Positions 18,160 through 30,142 are shown, counted from the first letter of the stretch. The stretch: DNA of 64,000 bases from an uncultured Endomicrobiia bacterium (GCA_937936785.1 CALDDQ010000012.1:1-64000); one strand, 5' to 3'. Made by a program: numbers and translations. The notes: a model not told the origin generated them from the letters alone.

Positions 18160-20790
18160 TCATTTAATCATTATTATTTTTGTTTTTGTTATACCAAGAT
18201 TTGATTTAAACAGAACTATGTAAATTCCACGAGAACAAGTTTTACCAGCATGATTTTTCCCATCCCATTCATAATAATAACCGAAACCGCCTTGCAATGT
18301 TGTTTTATCTTCAGGAAATTCATAAATTAGTTCTCCAGAAAGACTATATATTGAAATTTTAAGCCAATTAACTTCTTTACCTTGTGGCACAAGATATTTA
18401 ATAGTAACTTTTTGTCCTTTGCTTAAATCAAACGGATTAGGATAACCATATACTCTTGGTGTATCAAGTTGAATATTTAGTTGGGAAGGCAACCGTGTAA
18501 GTTTATAAAGTCCCGTGGATGTGCCTGTATATAAAGAACCAAGAATGAGGCATTTGGTAGTTCCTATTTCTTTTGTTTTAGCAAGCCATTTTACTTCGTT
18601 AGTGTTGTCTATTAAAGCAAAAATACCGTCAGAAGTTGTCCAGTAGACAATTCCAGAAGAGTATTTTATGTCATAAATTCCATGCATCCAACCTGGTTGG
18701 AATTCTCCCGGTTCAATCGGATAAGTTATATTAAAAATTCCCCAATCTTTACCACCATTGTATGAAACTTTAAAACTTCCATAGATATCTGTTGTTCCCA
18801 TTGGGTCAGAAGTTTTTGTTATAATTGAACCAACCATTTTTTGTGGGTCATCAGGGTTGATAGCAACTTTTGTTGTGAAATCGCCAGTTGCTTCACTAAT
18901 TATATCTTCAACTGCAACAGTCCCATCATCATTATCAGTAATTTTCTTAAATCCGCCAAAGGTATAGGTTCTTTCTTCCCAATAAGAAATTTCCCCCAGT
19001 CCAATATATAAAACATTTTGTTGTTTTGGATCTAATGTCAATAATTGTACAGACATTGACTTAAAGTTAATTGGTGCCCAGGTTTTTCCCCAGTCAGTTG
19101 TTTTATAGATATAGTTTCTATCTGTCTTATATCCAGGAATTTCACCCGGATTAGGTTCTCTAAAAGCGATATAACCAACTCCAGAATTATCACTTCTAAA
19201 AACAATTGATTTAGCAACTGGAAGACTTGAACCTAAAACCAATGACCACGAAGAACCACCGTTTTCACTTCTATAAACATAACCATCAGCAGAAACAATA
19301 ACTACATTTTCTTTTGGAGAAACCGCTGTTCCTTCATCAAATTCAAGAGCATTCCCTTGTGTAGTAACTGTGCTAAAAACTTCAGTCCAGTTAGTTCCAT
19401 CAACACTTTTATAAACAGCCATCTTGCTTAACACATACAGAGTTCCATCTGGACTTTTGCAACCGTCATACACAATAAGAGCATTCATCCCATTGTTTGT
19501 AGGAGACCAGGTTTTGCCACTGTCAGTACTCATTATAACTCCATATCTTGACTGGTCTGCAATAAACATTTTATTAGGATTTTGAGGGGCTATTACAAAA
19601 TCATTTGCTTGAATTTGGTTACTTCCATCCAGAAAACCCGTTGACCAATCAAAAAATTCACCAAAACCACTTGTTGCCGAAAAAGTTGAAATAAGAACTT
19701 TTCTTTTTTGCGGGTCATAAAAATAAATTTTTTGTCCATCTGGCGAGACAGCCATAGCAAAGCCAACATCTACAACAACTGAAGTTGATATTTTAGTAAA
19801 TTTTATTCCTTTATTCCACCAATCGTCGACAAAAGCCGCAGGGGTATAATATGTTTTATTATTCTCGCCCCATTCACTTTCCTGTGTTGAAGTTGCAACA
19901 TATATTGCGTAATATTTACTATCGGTAAATGTGGAATAAGTTACACAAGCAAATGCTACTGTGTTACTACCAGATGAAATACTCCAGGGAGCCGGTTTAG
20001 AAAACTGATACCCAAAAGGACTTGTCTGAAAACTTGCAGTAGCAATTGCAACATAAGAAAATGTTTTAACATCATCTGTGCTTACAAAAATATTGCCAAA
20101 CAATGCTTCTCCTAATTGAATCTGCCTATTCCCTAACCAAAACCCTTTTTGTTTACCTATTGGTGGAGTCATGTCAACTGCTGTAACAAACAAATTGTTG
20201 TTATTATCAAGTGCCATATCAATACCCGGTTTGTTATCAAAACCGCTATGGGTTGCATCCCTTGAAAGTGTCGTCCATGTTATTCCTTTATCTGTTGATT
20301 TACAAATAGAAGGAGACTGAGGACCACTATGTGCTAAAAGATAAAATTCATCAGGATTTTTTTTAGAATTTAAAATTTTTGTAAATTCGCCAACACCCAT
20401 AGGGATTGGTGTCCAGGATTCACCATAATTTTCTGAACGATATAATCCGGTATAAAAACCTGCATAAGGTGATGCTGGTTTTATTGCTGCAGCAATAATT
20501 ATATTTGGTTGTTGAGAATGAACCGCAAAAACATTTGTTCCTGCATTTGCTGTTTTAAAAAAATTTGTTTCGGTCCAGGTTTGTCCTCCGTCTTTAGATA
20601 CCCAGAGCCCGCCTTCCTGTGAACCAGCATAGATTATATTTTGATTACTGGCACAGATGTCAATATAATGAATCTCTCCTCCTTTTATATTGACTTTGGT
20701 GAAAAAATCTTCTGTTGCAGAGTATACTTTTGTGTTGAGATTTAATAAAAAAAATAGTGAAGATATTAGATAAAGAAATGTTTTTTTCAT
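18160..20790 (-). CDS. Exported BNR/sortilin-type beta-propeller protein with FlgD/T9SS-like C-terminal domain
   Basis: Repeated SxDxGxTW motifs (WVSKDGGQTWTE, YRSENYGESWTP, STDSGKTWSP, YRSENGGSSWSL); C-terminal YGYPNPFD...LKISIYSLSGELIYEF...YYYEWDGKNHAGKTCSRGIYIVLFKS. Confidence 0.87.
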   Translation of the reverse strand: MKKTFLYLISSLFFLLNLNTKVYSATEDFFTKVNIKGGEIHYIDICASNQNIIYAGSQEGGLWVSKDGGQTWTETNFFKTANAGTNVFAVHSQQPNIIIAAAIKPASPYAGFYTGLYRSENYGESWTPIPMGVGEFTKILNSKKNPDEFYLLAHSGPQSPSICKSTDKGITWTTLSRDATHSGFDNKPGIDMALDNNNNLFVTAVDMTPPIGKQKGFWLGNRQIQLGEALFGNIFVSTDDVKTFSYVAIATASFQTSPFGYQFSKPAPWSISSGSNTVAFACVTYSTFTDSKYYAIYVATSTQESEWGENNKTYYTPAAFVDDWWNKGIKFTKISTSVVVDVGFAMAVSPDGQKIYFYDPQKRKVLISTFSATSGFGEFFDWSTGFLDGSNQIQANDFVIAPQNPNKMFIADQSRYGVIMSTDSGKTWSPTNNGMNALIVYDGCKSPDGTLYVLSKMAVYKSVDGTNWTEVFSTVTTQGNALEFDEGTAVSPKENVVIVSADGYVYRSENGGSSWSLVLGSSLPVAKSIVFRSDNSGVGYIAFREPNPGEIPGYKTDRNYIYKTTDWGKTWAPINFKSMSVQLLTLDPKQQNVLYIGLGEISYWEERTYTFGGFKKITDNDDGTVAVEDIISEATGDFTTKVAINPDDPQKMVGSIITKTSDPMGTTDIYGSFKVSYNGGKDWGIFNITYPIEPGEFQPGWMHGIYDIKYSSGIVYWTTSDGIFALIDNTNEVKWLAKTKEIGTTKCLILGSLYTGTSTGLYKLTRLPSQLNIQLDTPRVYGYPNPFDLSKGQKVTIKYLVPQGKEVNWLKISIYSLSGELIYEFPEDKTTLQGGFGYYYEWDGKNHAGKTCSRGIYIVLFKSNLGITKTKIIMIK

Positions 20791-21082
20791 ACTCGCCTCC
20801 TTTTCAAATTTTTTATTTCAATACTTCTTGCAGATATATAAAATTGCTTTATATAAAATCAATAGTTTTATAAAGAAAGGTTATAGTAAAATATTTTTCA
20901 TATAATTTTTTAATAACATGTTTAAATTTAAACACCAATTAACAGTGTCAACGAATCAACAATAAATAGGTTTTGTATTTGTATTTGGTTAAAAATTTTT
21001 GGCAGTAGAAATTTTGTTACAATAATAGACAATGTGGTTTGTTTTTAAATGTTTTAGATACGTAAATTTTTTTTGTTCACTA

Positions 21083-21111
21083 TTGACAAATAAATCCTAA
21101 TTTAATATTTC
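21083..21111 (+). promoter_or_regulatory. Candidate sigma-70-type promoter for Rrf2-cys/met operon
   Basis: TTGACA (21083-21088), 17-nt spacer, TATTTC (21106-21111). By eye only. Confidence 0.4.
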
Positions 21112-21192
21112 AAAACTAAATTGATAGACAATATATAGAATTGTGGATATAAAATTTTGTTACATGGATTCAACTTTTTAGCAATCGTAATA

Positions 21193-21633
21193 ATGAAAAT
21201 ATCATTTAAAGGTGATTATGCACTAAAAATAATTTTGGATTTGTCAATAAATTTTGGTAACAAGATTCAAATAAAAGATATTTCTAAAAGGCAGGATATT
21301 CCATTAAAATTTTTGCAACAATTAGTTTTACAGTTGCGCAGTGCAGGGTATGTTAAAACAAGAACCGGTCCACAAGGTGGAATAATGTTAGCAAAAAACC
21401 CTAAAGACATTACTGTTGGAGAAATTATCAGGCTAATAGAAGGCACAACTTCGCCAATAGCGTGTGTAAACAATATTTCACATACAGTTTGTGGCTATGA
21501 ATCCAGGTGTGTGTTTTTACCAATGTGGGTTGAAATAAGAGATAGGATTAACAATGTTGTTGATAACACAACATTTGAAGATATGGTTAACAGATCAAAA
21601 GATTTAGAAAATGTTTCAAACTATATGATATAG
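21193..21633 (+). CDS. Rrf2 family transcriptional regulator (CymR/IscR-like)
   Basis: MKISFKGDYALKIILDLS...IKDISKRQDIPLKFLQQLVLQLRSAGYVKTRTGPQGGIMLAKNPKDITVGEIIRLIEG; three Cys. Start moved from TTG 21157 to ATG 21193. Confidence 0.92.
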   Translation: MKISFKGDYALKIILDLSINFGNKIQIKDISKRQDIPLKFLQQLVLQLRSAGYVKTRTGPQGGIMLAKNPKDITVGEIIRLIEGTTSPIACVNNISHTVCGYESRCVFLPMWVEIRDRINNVVDNTTFEDMVNRSKDLENVSNYMI

Positions 21634-21645
21634 GAGAAAAAAACA

Positions 21646-22578
21646 ATGAAGGTAGCAGAAAATATTTTAGAACTAATTGGCAACACACCACTTGTAAAAA
21701 TAAACCGTCTTGGAGAAAATTTGGAAGCAAAAATTTTTGCTAAATTAGAATATTTTAATCCCGGTGGTAGTGTTAAAGATAGGATAGGTCTTAGTATGAT
21801 AGAAACAGCAGAAAAACAAGGGCTGATAAACAAAGATACCATAATTGTAGAACCTACTAGTGGTAATACAGGTATAGCATTAGCTTTTATATGTGCAACA
21901 AAAGGTTATAGACTTATTCTTACAATGCCGGACACAATGAGTTTAGAACGTAGGGCAATATTGAGAATTTTTGGTGCGGAGATAATTTTAACTGATGGTG
22001 CAAAAGGTATGACTGGTGCAGTACAAAAAGCTGAAGAAATTGCAAGTTCTAACGCGAACGTTTTTATGCCGCAACAGTTTAAGAATCCAGCTAATCCAGC
22101 AATACATAAAAGAACTACAGCAACAGAGATTTGGGATGATACAGAAGGTAAAGTTGACATTTTTGTTTCCGGTGTAGGAACAGGTGGGACCTTGACAGGA
22201 GTTGGTGAGGTGCTAAAACAGTTAAAACCTGGTCTAAAAATTGTCGCTGTTGAACCGTTAGATTCTCCAGTAATTTCAGGTGGTAAGCCAGGACCACATA
22301 AGATTCAAGGAATAGGAGCAGGTTTTATCCCCGAAGTGCTTAATAAAAGTTTGATAGATGAGATAATAAAAGTTTCCAATGATGATGCAGGGGAGATGTC
22401 AAAAAAAATTGCAAAAAACGAAGGAATATTAGTAGGCATATCTTCAGGAGCAGCAATGTATGCTGCAATAGAAGTGGCTAAAAGAAAGGAAAATGCAGGA
22501 AAAAATATTGTAGTAGTTTTACCAGATACAGGTGAAAGATATTTGTCAACATGGTTGTTTCAAGAATATTTGGTATAG
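21646..22578 (+). CDS. cysK: Cysteine synthase (O-acetylserine sulfhydrylase)
   Basis: [55 protein letters not shown]. Confidence 0.96.
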   Translation: MKVAENILELIGNTPLVKINRLGENLEAKIFAKLEYFNPGGSVKDRIGLSMIETAEKQGLINKDTIIVEPTSGNTGIALAFICATKGYRLILTMPDTMSLERRAILRIFGAEIILTDGAKGMTGAVQKAEEIASSNANVFMPQQFKNPANPAIHKRTTATEIWDDTEGKVDIFVSGVGTGGTLTGVGEVLKQLKPGLKIVAVEPLDSPVISGGKPGPHKIQGIGAGFIPEVLNKSLIDEIIKVSNDDAGEMSKKIAKNEGILVGISSGAAMYAAIEVAKRKENAGKNIVVVLPDTGERYLSTWLFQEYLV

Positions 22579-22610
22579 CATAATTTTTGGCAATTTTAAA
22601 ATAGATGTAA

Positions 22611-23927
<1,317 letters not shown>

Positions 23928-23949
23928 ATTTTTCTGGAGAATAGATTTG

Positions 23950-25110
23950 ATGAATTCAACAAAAAATTTTGTTCAAAATGAAAATTTGTCTGTTGGTTAT
24001 GTTGAAACACAATACTATACTTTTGCAAAACCACCAAATGAACTTAAATTGGACAGTGGGGAAAAGTTAGGACCAATAACATTAGCATATGAAACTTATG
24101 GTAAATTGAATAAAAACAAAACTAATGCAATTTTACTTTGTCATGCGTTTTCGGGAGATGCACACGTGGCTGGAATTAATAAAGATGATGGTAGTATTGG
24201 TTGGTGGGATGCTATGGTTGGACCAAAGAAAGCGTTTGATACAGAAAAATTTTTTGTTATATGTTCAAACATAATTGGAGGTTGTAAAGGGTCAACAGGA
24301 CCAAGTTCTTTAAATCCGAAAACAAAAAAACCTTACGCGTTAGATTTTCCAGTGATTACAGTAAAAGATATCGTTAATGCACAAAAATGTTTGATAGATT
24401 ATTTAGAGATTGAAAAATTATTTAGTATTGCGGGCGGTTCTATGGGTGGTATGCAAGCGTTACAGTGGGTGGTTTCGTATCCTGACATGGTTCGTTCTGT
24501 GATACCAATTGCTACGACATTAAAACATTCTCCACAACAGATTGCGTTTAACGAAGTTGGTCGTCAGGCTATAATGTCAGACCATAACTGGAACAACGGA
24601 GATTATTATGGGAAAACGATACCTTCAAAAGGATTAGCTTTAGCAAGAATGATAGGACATATAACTTACATGAGTGACATTTCAATGAAAGAAAAGTTTG
24701 GTCGTAAGATTAAAGAAAAAAAACAGGTGTTTAAGTTTGAACCAGATTTTGAAGTAGAAGGATATTTACGTTACCGAGGGGATAGTTTTGTTAAAAGGTT
24801 TGATGCAAATTCATACCTTTATATAACCAAAGCAATGGATTATTTTGACCTGTTAGGAGAAAAAAAGTTGAACGAAGTTTTTAAAAATATAAAAACGAAG
24901 TTTCTTGTAATAGCATTTAAATCTGACTGGTTATATCCACTATATCAGTCACATGAAATTGTAAAGGCGTGTAAGATGGCAGATGTAGATACAACTTTTT
25001 GTGAGATAGAATCTACTTATGGTCACGATGCTTTTTTATTAGAAGTTGAAGAAGAAACACATTTGATAAAACATTTTTTAAATAAAATTTATTCAGAGAT
25101 TGAGGAATGA
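23950..25110 (+). CDS. metX: Homoserine O-acetyltransferase
   Basis: [46 protein letters not shown]. Confidence 0.96.
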   Translation: MNSTKNFVQNENLSVGYVETQYYTFAKPPNELKLDSGEKLGPITLAYETYGKLNKNKTNAILLCHAFSGDAHVAGINKDDGSIGWWDAMVGPKKAFDTEKFFVICSNIIGGCKGSTGPSSLNPKTKKPYALDFPVITVKDIVNAQKCLIDYLEIEKLFSIAGGSMGGMQALQWVVSYPDMVRSVIPIATTLKHSPQQIAFNEVGRQAIMSDHNWNNGDYYGKTIPSKGLALARMIGHITYMSDISMKEKFGRKIKEKKQVFKFEPDFEVEGYLRYRGDSFVKRFDANSYLYITKAMDYFDLLGEKKLNEVFKNIKTKFLVIAFKSDWLYPLYQSHEIVKACKMADVDTTFCEIESTYGHDAFLLEVEEETHLIKHFLNKIYSEIEE

Positions 25111-25712
25111 AATTTTTTATGGAAGATAAAAATATTAGATTAGACTACAAAATTATTATAGATATAATAAAACCGGATTCTAATGTATTAGATTTAGGTT
25201 GTGCTTCAGGAGAGTTGTTGTTGTTGATTAAAGAAATAAAAAATGTTCGTGGGCAGGGTGTTGAGATTGATGATAAAGAAGTTTTTAGTTGTGTAGAGAA
25301 AGGGTTAAGTGTATTTCATGGTGATCTTGATAGTGGGTTAAAAGATTATTCAGATAAATCTTTTGATTATATAATATTAAACCAAACTATACAGCAGCTA
25401 AGAAATCCACATATGGTTTTAGAAGATGCATTACGAGTTGGAAAAAAAGTTATAGTTGGCATACCGAATTTTGCTTATTACAAAGCACGAATACAAATTT
25501 TTTTTAATGGCAGAGTTCCTGTTACTCCAGCATTGCCTTATGAATGGTATAATACACCAAATCTTCATTTTTTAAGCTTGAAAGATTTTTTAGAATATTG
25601 TAAAAAGAATAAAATTGTTGTTGAAAAAGAATTTTATATTAGAAAAGACAAGATTGTTTGTTGTTTACCAAATTTTTTTGCAGAAATAGGAATTTTTTTA
25701 ATAAGAAAATAA
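25107..25712 (+). CDS. metW: Methionine biosynthesis protein MetW
   Basis: [48 protein letters not shown] overlap with metX. Confidence 0.93.
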   Translation: MKFFMEDKNIRLDYKIIIDIIKPDSNVLDLGCASGELLLLIKEIKNVRGQGVEIDDKEVFSCVEKGLSVFHGDLDSGLKDYSDKSFDYIILNQTIQQLRNPHMVLEDALRVGKKVIVGIPNFAYYKARIQIFFNGRVPVTPALPYEWYNTPNLHFLSLKDFLEYCKKNKIVVEKEFYIRKDKIVCCLPNFFAEIGIFLIRK

Positions 25713-25718
25713 ATAAAA

Positions 25719-27410
25719 ATGAAACAGGAAATTAAAAAAGTGCGTTCTATATTAATCTGTGGCCAGGCAGGACAAGGAATACAAACTATAGGATATATTT
25801 TGGCAAAAATTTTAGTTGGTCATGGATATTATGTTTTTGCGTGGCAAGATTTTCAATCACGGATTCGTGGTGGTGAATCATCTTTTAGGATCGTTTTTGA
25901 CAGTGAGCCAGTAGCTTCTTTGCCACAAAAGTATGATATTATAGTCTCATTAGATGAAAAAAATACAAAACATTATAGGAATTTATTATCTGACGATGGT
26001 GTTTTAATATCAGATACCATAGATGATGAAAGTATTTTGTTTGTTCCATTTCAAACAATTGCACAGGATGTTGCCGGAGAAAAAATTTACTCTAATTCTG
26101 TTGCTGTTGGTTCTGTATGTAAAATTGTTGGTTTGGAATATAAAATTTTAGAAAAAGTTTTTAAGGATTACTTTAGTGAAAAAGGGGATGTTGTGTTACA
26201 GAAAAATTTGTCTGTTGTCAAGAAAACTTATGAAACTGTTTCATCCATAGAAAAAATAAAACGTGATAAAATTGAAAAAAAATTAGTTTCAAGAATTTTA
26301 ATTACTGGTAACGAATCGTTATCTTTAGGGGCGATTGCTGCCGGGTGTAAGTTTATGTCGGCATACCCAATGACACCTTCGACTGGAATAATAACATATC
26401 TGTCTGAAACATCTCATAAAACAGGTATTTTAACAGAACAAGTTGAAGATGAAATTTCTGCAATAAACATGGCAATTGGAGCAAGTTATGCTGGGGTTCG
26501 TTCTTTAACAGCAAGTAGTGGTGGTGGGTTTTGTTTAATGGTTGAAGGGTTGTCGTTAGCTGCTATGACAGAAACACCTATAGTTATAATATTAGGTCAA
26601 AGACCGGGTCCTGCTACCGGTTTGCCAACAAGAACAGAACAAGGAGAGTTAAATTTTGTTTTAAATGCAGGGCATGGAGAATTTCCAAGGTTTGTTTTTG
26701 CACCTTCTGATGCAGAATCTGCTTTTTATACAACAATAAAAGCGGTAGAACTTAGCCAAAAGTTTAGAGTTCCTTCAATAATTTTAACAGACCAATACTT
26801 GGCTGATTCCTACTGGACAGTAGAAGAGTTTTTTTTAGACAAAATATCTCTTAATTATTATTTTGCAAAAGAAGAAGATATAGGAGAAGAGTTTTATACT
26901 CATAAAATTACAACAACAGGAGTTTCTCCAAGATTAATTCCTGGCCGAACAAAACATTTGGTTATAACAGATTCAGACGAACATGATGAAAGAGGTAATA
27001 TTACAGAAGATAATGAAATAAGAAAACGTATGGTAGAAAAAAGATGGGCTAAGTTACATTTTATGGAACAAGAAATTGTTGCAAATGAAATTTTTTTAAG
27101 TTTAGATACAGAAATTGTTTTGATAACTTGGGGAACAAATAAATGGGTTGTTACAAAGGTTGCCAGATTATTAAATCAAAAAGGAATAAAAGCTGGAGTT
27201 GTAAGTTATACAGATCTTTGGCCGTTGAAAATTTCTCCGAAATTGATGAGTTTTAACAAAAAAAAGATTGTTGTTGAAAATAATTTTACAGGACAGTTTG
27301 CTAATCTGTTAGAGTCTAAAGGACTAAAAGTTGATAGAAAAATTTTAAAGTATAATGGTTTACCATTTTCAGAAGATGAACTTTTATCTGAAATAGAAAA
27401 AAATTTATGA
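25719..27410 (+). CDS. 2-oxoacid:acceptor (ferredoxin) oxidoreductase, fused gamma-alpha subunit
   Basis: N-terminal gamma domain (ICGQAGQGIQTIGYILAKIL...SRIRGGESSFRI) fused to alpha domain (GNESLSLGAIAAGCKFMSAYPMTPSTGIITYLSE). Confidence 0.93.
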   Translation: MKQEIKKVRSILICGQAGQGIQTIGYILAKILVGHGYYVFAWQDFQSRIRGGESSFRIVFDSEPVASLPQKYDIIVSLDEKNTKHYRNLLSDDGVLISDTIDDESILFVPFQTIAQDVAGEKIYSNSVAVGSVCKIVGLEYKILEKVFKDYFSEKGDVVLQKNLSVVKKTYETVSSIEKIKRDKIEKKLVSRILITGNESLSLGAIAAGCKFMSAYPMTPSTGIITYLSETSHKTGILTEQVEDEISAINMAIGASYAGVRSLTASSGGGFCLMVEGLSLAAMTETPIVIILGQRPGPATGLPTRTEQGELNFVLNAGHGEFPRFVFAPSDAESAFYTTIKAVELSQKFRVPSIILTDQYLADSYWTVEEFFLDKISLNYYFAKEEDIGEEFYTHKITTTGVSPRLIPGRTKHLVITDSDEHDERGNITEDNEIRKRMVEKRWAKLHFMEQEIVANEIFLSLDTEIVLITWGTNKWVVTKVARLLNQKGIKAGVVSYTDLWPLKISPKLMSFNKKKIVVENNFTGQFANLLESKGLKVDRKILKYNGLPFSEDELLSEIEKNL

Positions 27411-28243
27411 AAGAAAGTTTTGATAACAAAATAAAACCAGCATGGTGTAATGGATGCACAAATTTTGGTATTTTAACTGCAGTGAAAAAAGCTTTTATTA
27501 AACTTGACCTGCCAGCAAATAAGATAGTTTTAGTATCAGGCATAGGACAAGCTGCAAAATTGCCACATTATTTAAATTGTAATGTTTTTAATGGTTTGCA
27601 TGGTCGTGCGTTACCAGTAGCAACAGGAATAAAAGCTGTTAATCCACAACTTACAGTTGTAACTACTTGTGGTGATGGTGATTTTTATGGTGAAGGCGGA
27701 AACCATTTTTTACATACAATTCGTCGTAACACAAACATAACTTCTTTAGTGCACAACAACCAGGTTTATGCACTAACTAAAGGACAAGCTTCGCCAACAA
27801 CAGAGTTGGGCACTAAAACAAGGTTGCAATTTGACGGAGTAAAAGAAGAACCGTTAAATCCGTTATTGTTAGCAATAACAATGAATTGTAGTTTTGTAGC
27901 ACGTGGTTTTGCAGGAAATATTGAACATTTATCAGATTTAATTGTAGAAGCAATAAATCATAAAGGTTTCTCGTTAATAGATATAATTCAACCTTGTATA
28001 ACTTTTGGTATACGTCAAGTGCCATATTTTAAAGAAAAGATTTATTATTTAGACAAAAGTTATGATCCGACAGATAAATATGAAGCTATAAAAAAAGCTC
28101 AAGAATGGGAACAAAAAATTCCTATTGGTGTATTGTTCAAAATCAATAAAAAAAACATTTTTCCTGAAAAGGAAAAAAATTTGATTGACGAAAATTTGTT
28201 TAATAAAGATGTTGTTGAAGAGTTGATTAATACTTTTAAATAA
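27407..28243 (+). CDS. 2-oxoacid:acceptor oxidoreductase beta subunit (TPP-binding)
   Basis: WCNGCTNFGILTAVKKAF, GLHGRALPVATGIKAVNPQLTVVTTCGDGDFYGEGGNHFLHTIRRN. Confidence 0.94.
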   Translation: MKESFDNKIKPAWCNGCTNFGILTAVKKAFIKLDLPANKIVLVSGIGQAAKLPHYLNCNVFNGLHGRALPVATGIKAVNPQLTVVTTCGDGDFYGEGGNHFLHTIRRNTNITSLVHNNQVYALTKGQASPTTELGTKTRLQFDGVKEEPLNPLLLAITMNCSFVARGFAGNIEHLSDLIVEAINHKGFSLIDIIQPCITFGIRQVPYFKEKIYYLDKSYDPTDKYEAIKKAQEWEQKIPIGVLFKINKKNIFPEKEKNLIDENLFNKDVVEELINTFK

Positions 28244-28248
28244 AAATT

Positions 28249-28722
28249 ATGAAAGATAAAATGACAATAATATTTTTTAGTGGAACTTTGGACAAAGCTA
28301 TGGCAACATTAATTTTAGCAACTACAGCAGCTTCTATGGGTATGGAAGTATCAATATTTTTTACTTTTTGGGGATTAAATTTCTTAAAGAAAAAACGTAG
28401 TTATAAGAAAAAAGTTTTTATGCAAAAAATGTTAGAGTTTATGTCTTCAAAAGGTAAAAACGATTTGCCTTTGACCAATATGAACATGTTTGGTTTAGGA
28501 CCGTGGATGATGAAGAAACTTATGAAAAAGAAAAAAGCTGCTTCTATAGAAGAATTATTTTTGTTAGCAAAACAGTTCAATGTAAAATTATTTGCATGTT
28601 CTACATCTTGTAGTGTTATGGGTGTTGAGAAAGAAAATATGATTGATGAAGTTACAGACATTGTCGGAGCAGCAACATTCTTGGCAGAGGCTAAAGAGGC
28701 AAAAATTAATTTGTTTATATAA
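28249..28722 (+). CDS. DsrE/DsrF/DrsH-like family protein
   Basis: MTIIFFSGTLDKAMATLILATTAASMGMEVSIFFTFWGLNFLKK...; CSTSCSVMGV; next to TusA-like gene. Confidence 0.87.
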   Translation: MKDKMTIIFFSGTLDKAMATLILATTAASMGMEVSIFFTFWGLNFLKKKRSYKKKVFMQKMLEFMSSKGKNDLPLTNMNMFGLGPWMMKKLMKKKKAASIEELFLLAKQFNVKLFACSTSCSVMGVEKENMIDEVTDIVGAATFLAEAKEAKINLFI

Positions 28723-28746
28723 AAAATTTTATTTTTTAATAATTAA

Positions 28747-28974
28747 ATGAAGATAGTAGGAACATTAGATTGTATAGGAATGTATTGCCCTATACCAGTA
28801 GCAAAAACAACAATTGAATTAGAAGGGTTGAAACCGGGCGAAATATTGGAGGTTTTGGTAGATGACCCAACTGCAAAAAAAGATTTTGTTAATTGGTGTA
28901 ATTCTACTGGTAATAAACTTTTAGAAATGAAGGAAGAAGATGGAATTATTAAGTTTTATATAAAGAAGAAATGA
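28747..28974 (+). CDS. TusA family sulfurtransferase
   Basis: LDCIGMYCPIPVAKTTIELEGLKPGEILEVLVDDPTAKKDFVNWCNSTGNKLLEM (CPxP motif). Confidence 0.93.
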   Translation: MKIVGTLDCIGMYCPIPVAKTTIELEGLKPGEILEVLVDDPTAKKDFVNWCNSTGNKLLEMKEEDGIIKFYIKKK

Positions 28975-29126
28975 ACTATAGACAATTACGAAAAAAAGAA
29001 TATGTTCCAGGTGCTGAAAAAATGTTAATTTCAATTTTTTTGTTTATTATTCTACCTTTTAAAATTTTGTATGAAAAGGCTAAAAAGGTAGTTAATAAAA
29101 AAAATAATAAACCAAAAATTTTATAA
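28971..29126 (+). CDS. Small (51 aa) single-TM protein
   Basis: ATGA overlap with tusA-like stop; MNYRQLRKKEYVPGAEKMLISIFLFIILPFKILYEKAKKVVNKKNNKPKIL*. Below ORF track length cutoff. Confidence 0.55.
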   Translation: MNYRQLRKKEYVPGAEKMLISIFLFIILPFKILYEKAKKVVNKKNNKPKIL

Positions 29127-29150
29127 TATTAAATAAAAGGGAGAAAAAAT

Positions 29151-29756
29151 ATGTTAAAAAAATTTTTAATAAACATAATATGTATAGGTATTGTATACAA
29201 CATCTTTGCTCAGACAAAAAATGTAAAAACAAAAGAAGAAAAAGTTGTTGCTGAAAAATCTTTACAAAAAGAATTTACATTAGAAGAATTAAAAAAATAT
29301 AATGGTAAAAATGGTATGCCAGTATACGTTGCTGTTGATGGAATAGTATATGATGTTACAAATGTTGAAGCTTGGAAAACAGGGAATCATAAAGGTTTAC
29401 ATTCTGCTGGAGAAGATTTGACTGAAGCATACAAAAGAGCACCAAAAAAAATTCATGCTGATAGAAAAATTTTAGAAAAATTACCTAAAGTAGGTATTGT
29501 AGTTAAAGATAAAACAAAAGAAGATGTCGATACTTATTCTGGAGCAACTAAATCGGCAAAAAAAGTTAGTCCTACGGAATATCAAGTTATTCCATCTGAG
29601 TATGGAAAGGTTGTAACATGTCCTGTAATGAAAGTAGAATTTAAAGTCAAAAAAAATACTAAAGCGTTCAAATACAAAGATAAGGTATATTATTTATGCT
29701 GTTCTTCATGTGAAAAGAAGTTTAGAGAAAATCCAGAAAAATATATATCTGAATAA
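29151..29756 (+). CDS. Exported cytochrome b5-like heme-binding domain fused to YHS domain
   Basis: Signal peptide; FTLEELKKYNGKNGMPVYVAVDGIVYDVTNVEAWKTGNHKGLHSAGEDLTEAYKRAP...; C-terminal VTCPVMKVEFKVKKNTKAFKYKDKVYYLCCSSCEKKFRENPEKY. Confidence 0.87.
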   Translation: MLKKFLINIICIGIVYNIFAQTKNVKTKEEKVVAEKSLQKEFTLEELKKYNGKNGMPVYVAVDGIVYDVTNVEAWKTGNHKGLHSAGEDLTEAYKRAPKKIHADRKILEKLPKVGIVVKDKTKEDVDTYSGATKSAKKVSPTEYQVIPSEYGKVVTCPVMKVEFKVKKNTKAFKYKDKVYYLCCSSCEKKFRENPEKYISE

Positions 29757-29902
29757 AATTTTTATACAATTCATAATTTATAAAAAAATAAAAATGTGAA
29801 AAAATTGGTTTGATTAATATGAAATAAAAAACATGTATTTTGATATTAAAAGTGTGTTTTTAGTAAAATCTAACAAGTGAAACAAATGGAGGAAATGATA
29901 AA

Positions 29903-30049
29903 ATGGCAAAAGGAAGATGTATGAAATGTAAAAAAGAAGTTGAGATTAAAGATGAAAAAGAAACAGTAATGAAAAATGGAATGAAAGCAGTGAAAGGTTG
30001 TTGTCCAGATTGCGGGACTAAAGTGTTTCGTATTTTAGGGAAAAAATAA
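29903..30049 (+). CDS. Small zinc-ribbon protein (DUF5679-like)
   Basis: MAKGRCMKCKKEVEIKDEKETVMKNGMKAVKGCCPDCGTKVFRILGKK*; two CxxC pairs; GGAGG upstream. Below ORF track cutoff. Confidence 0.8.
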   Translation: MAKGRCMKCKKEVEIKDEKETVMKNGMKAVKGCCPDCGTKVFRILGKK

Positions 30050-30142
30050 GTTTTTGTAATAAACTTTGTAAATTAATTATTTGGTTTTTATAATTTTTAA
30101 TAAAAATTTTTTATATCACCAATAAAACTTTTATCTTGAAAG

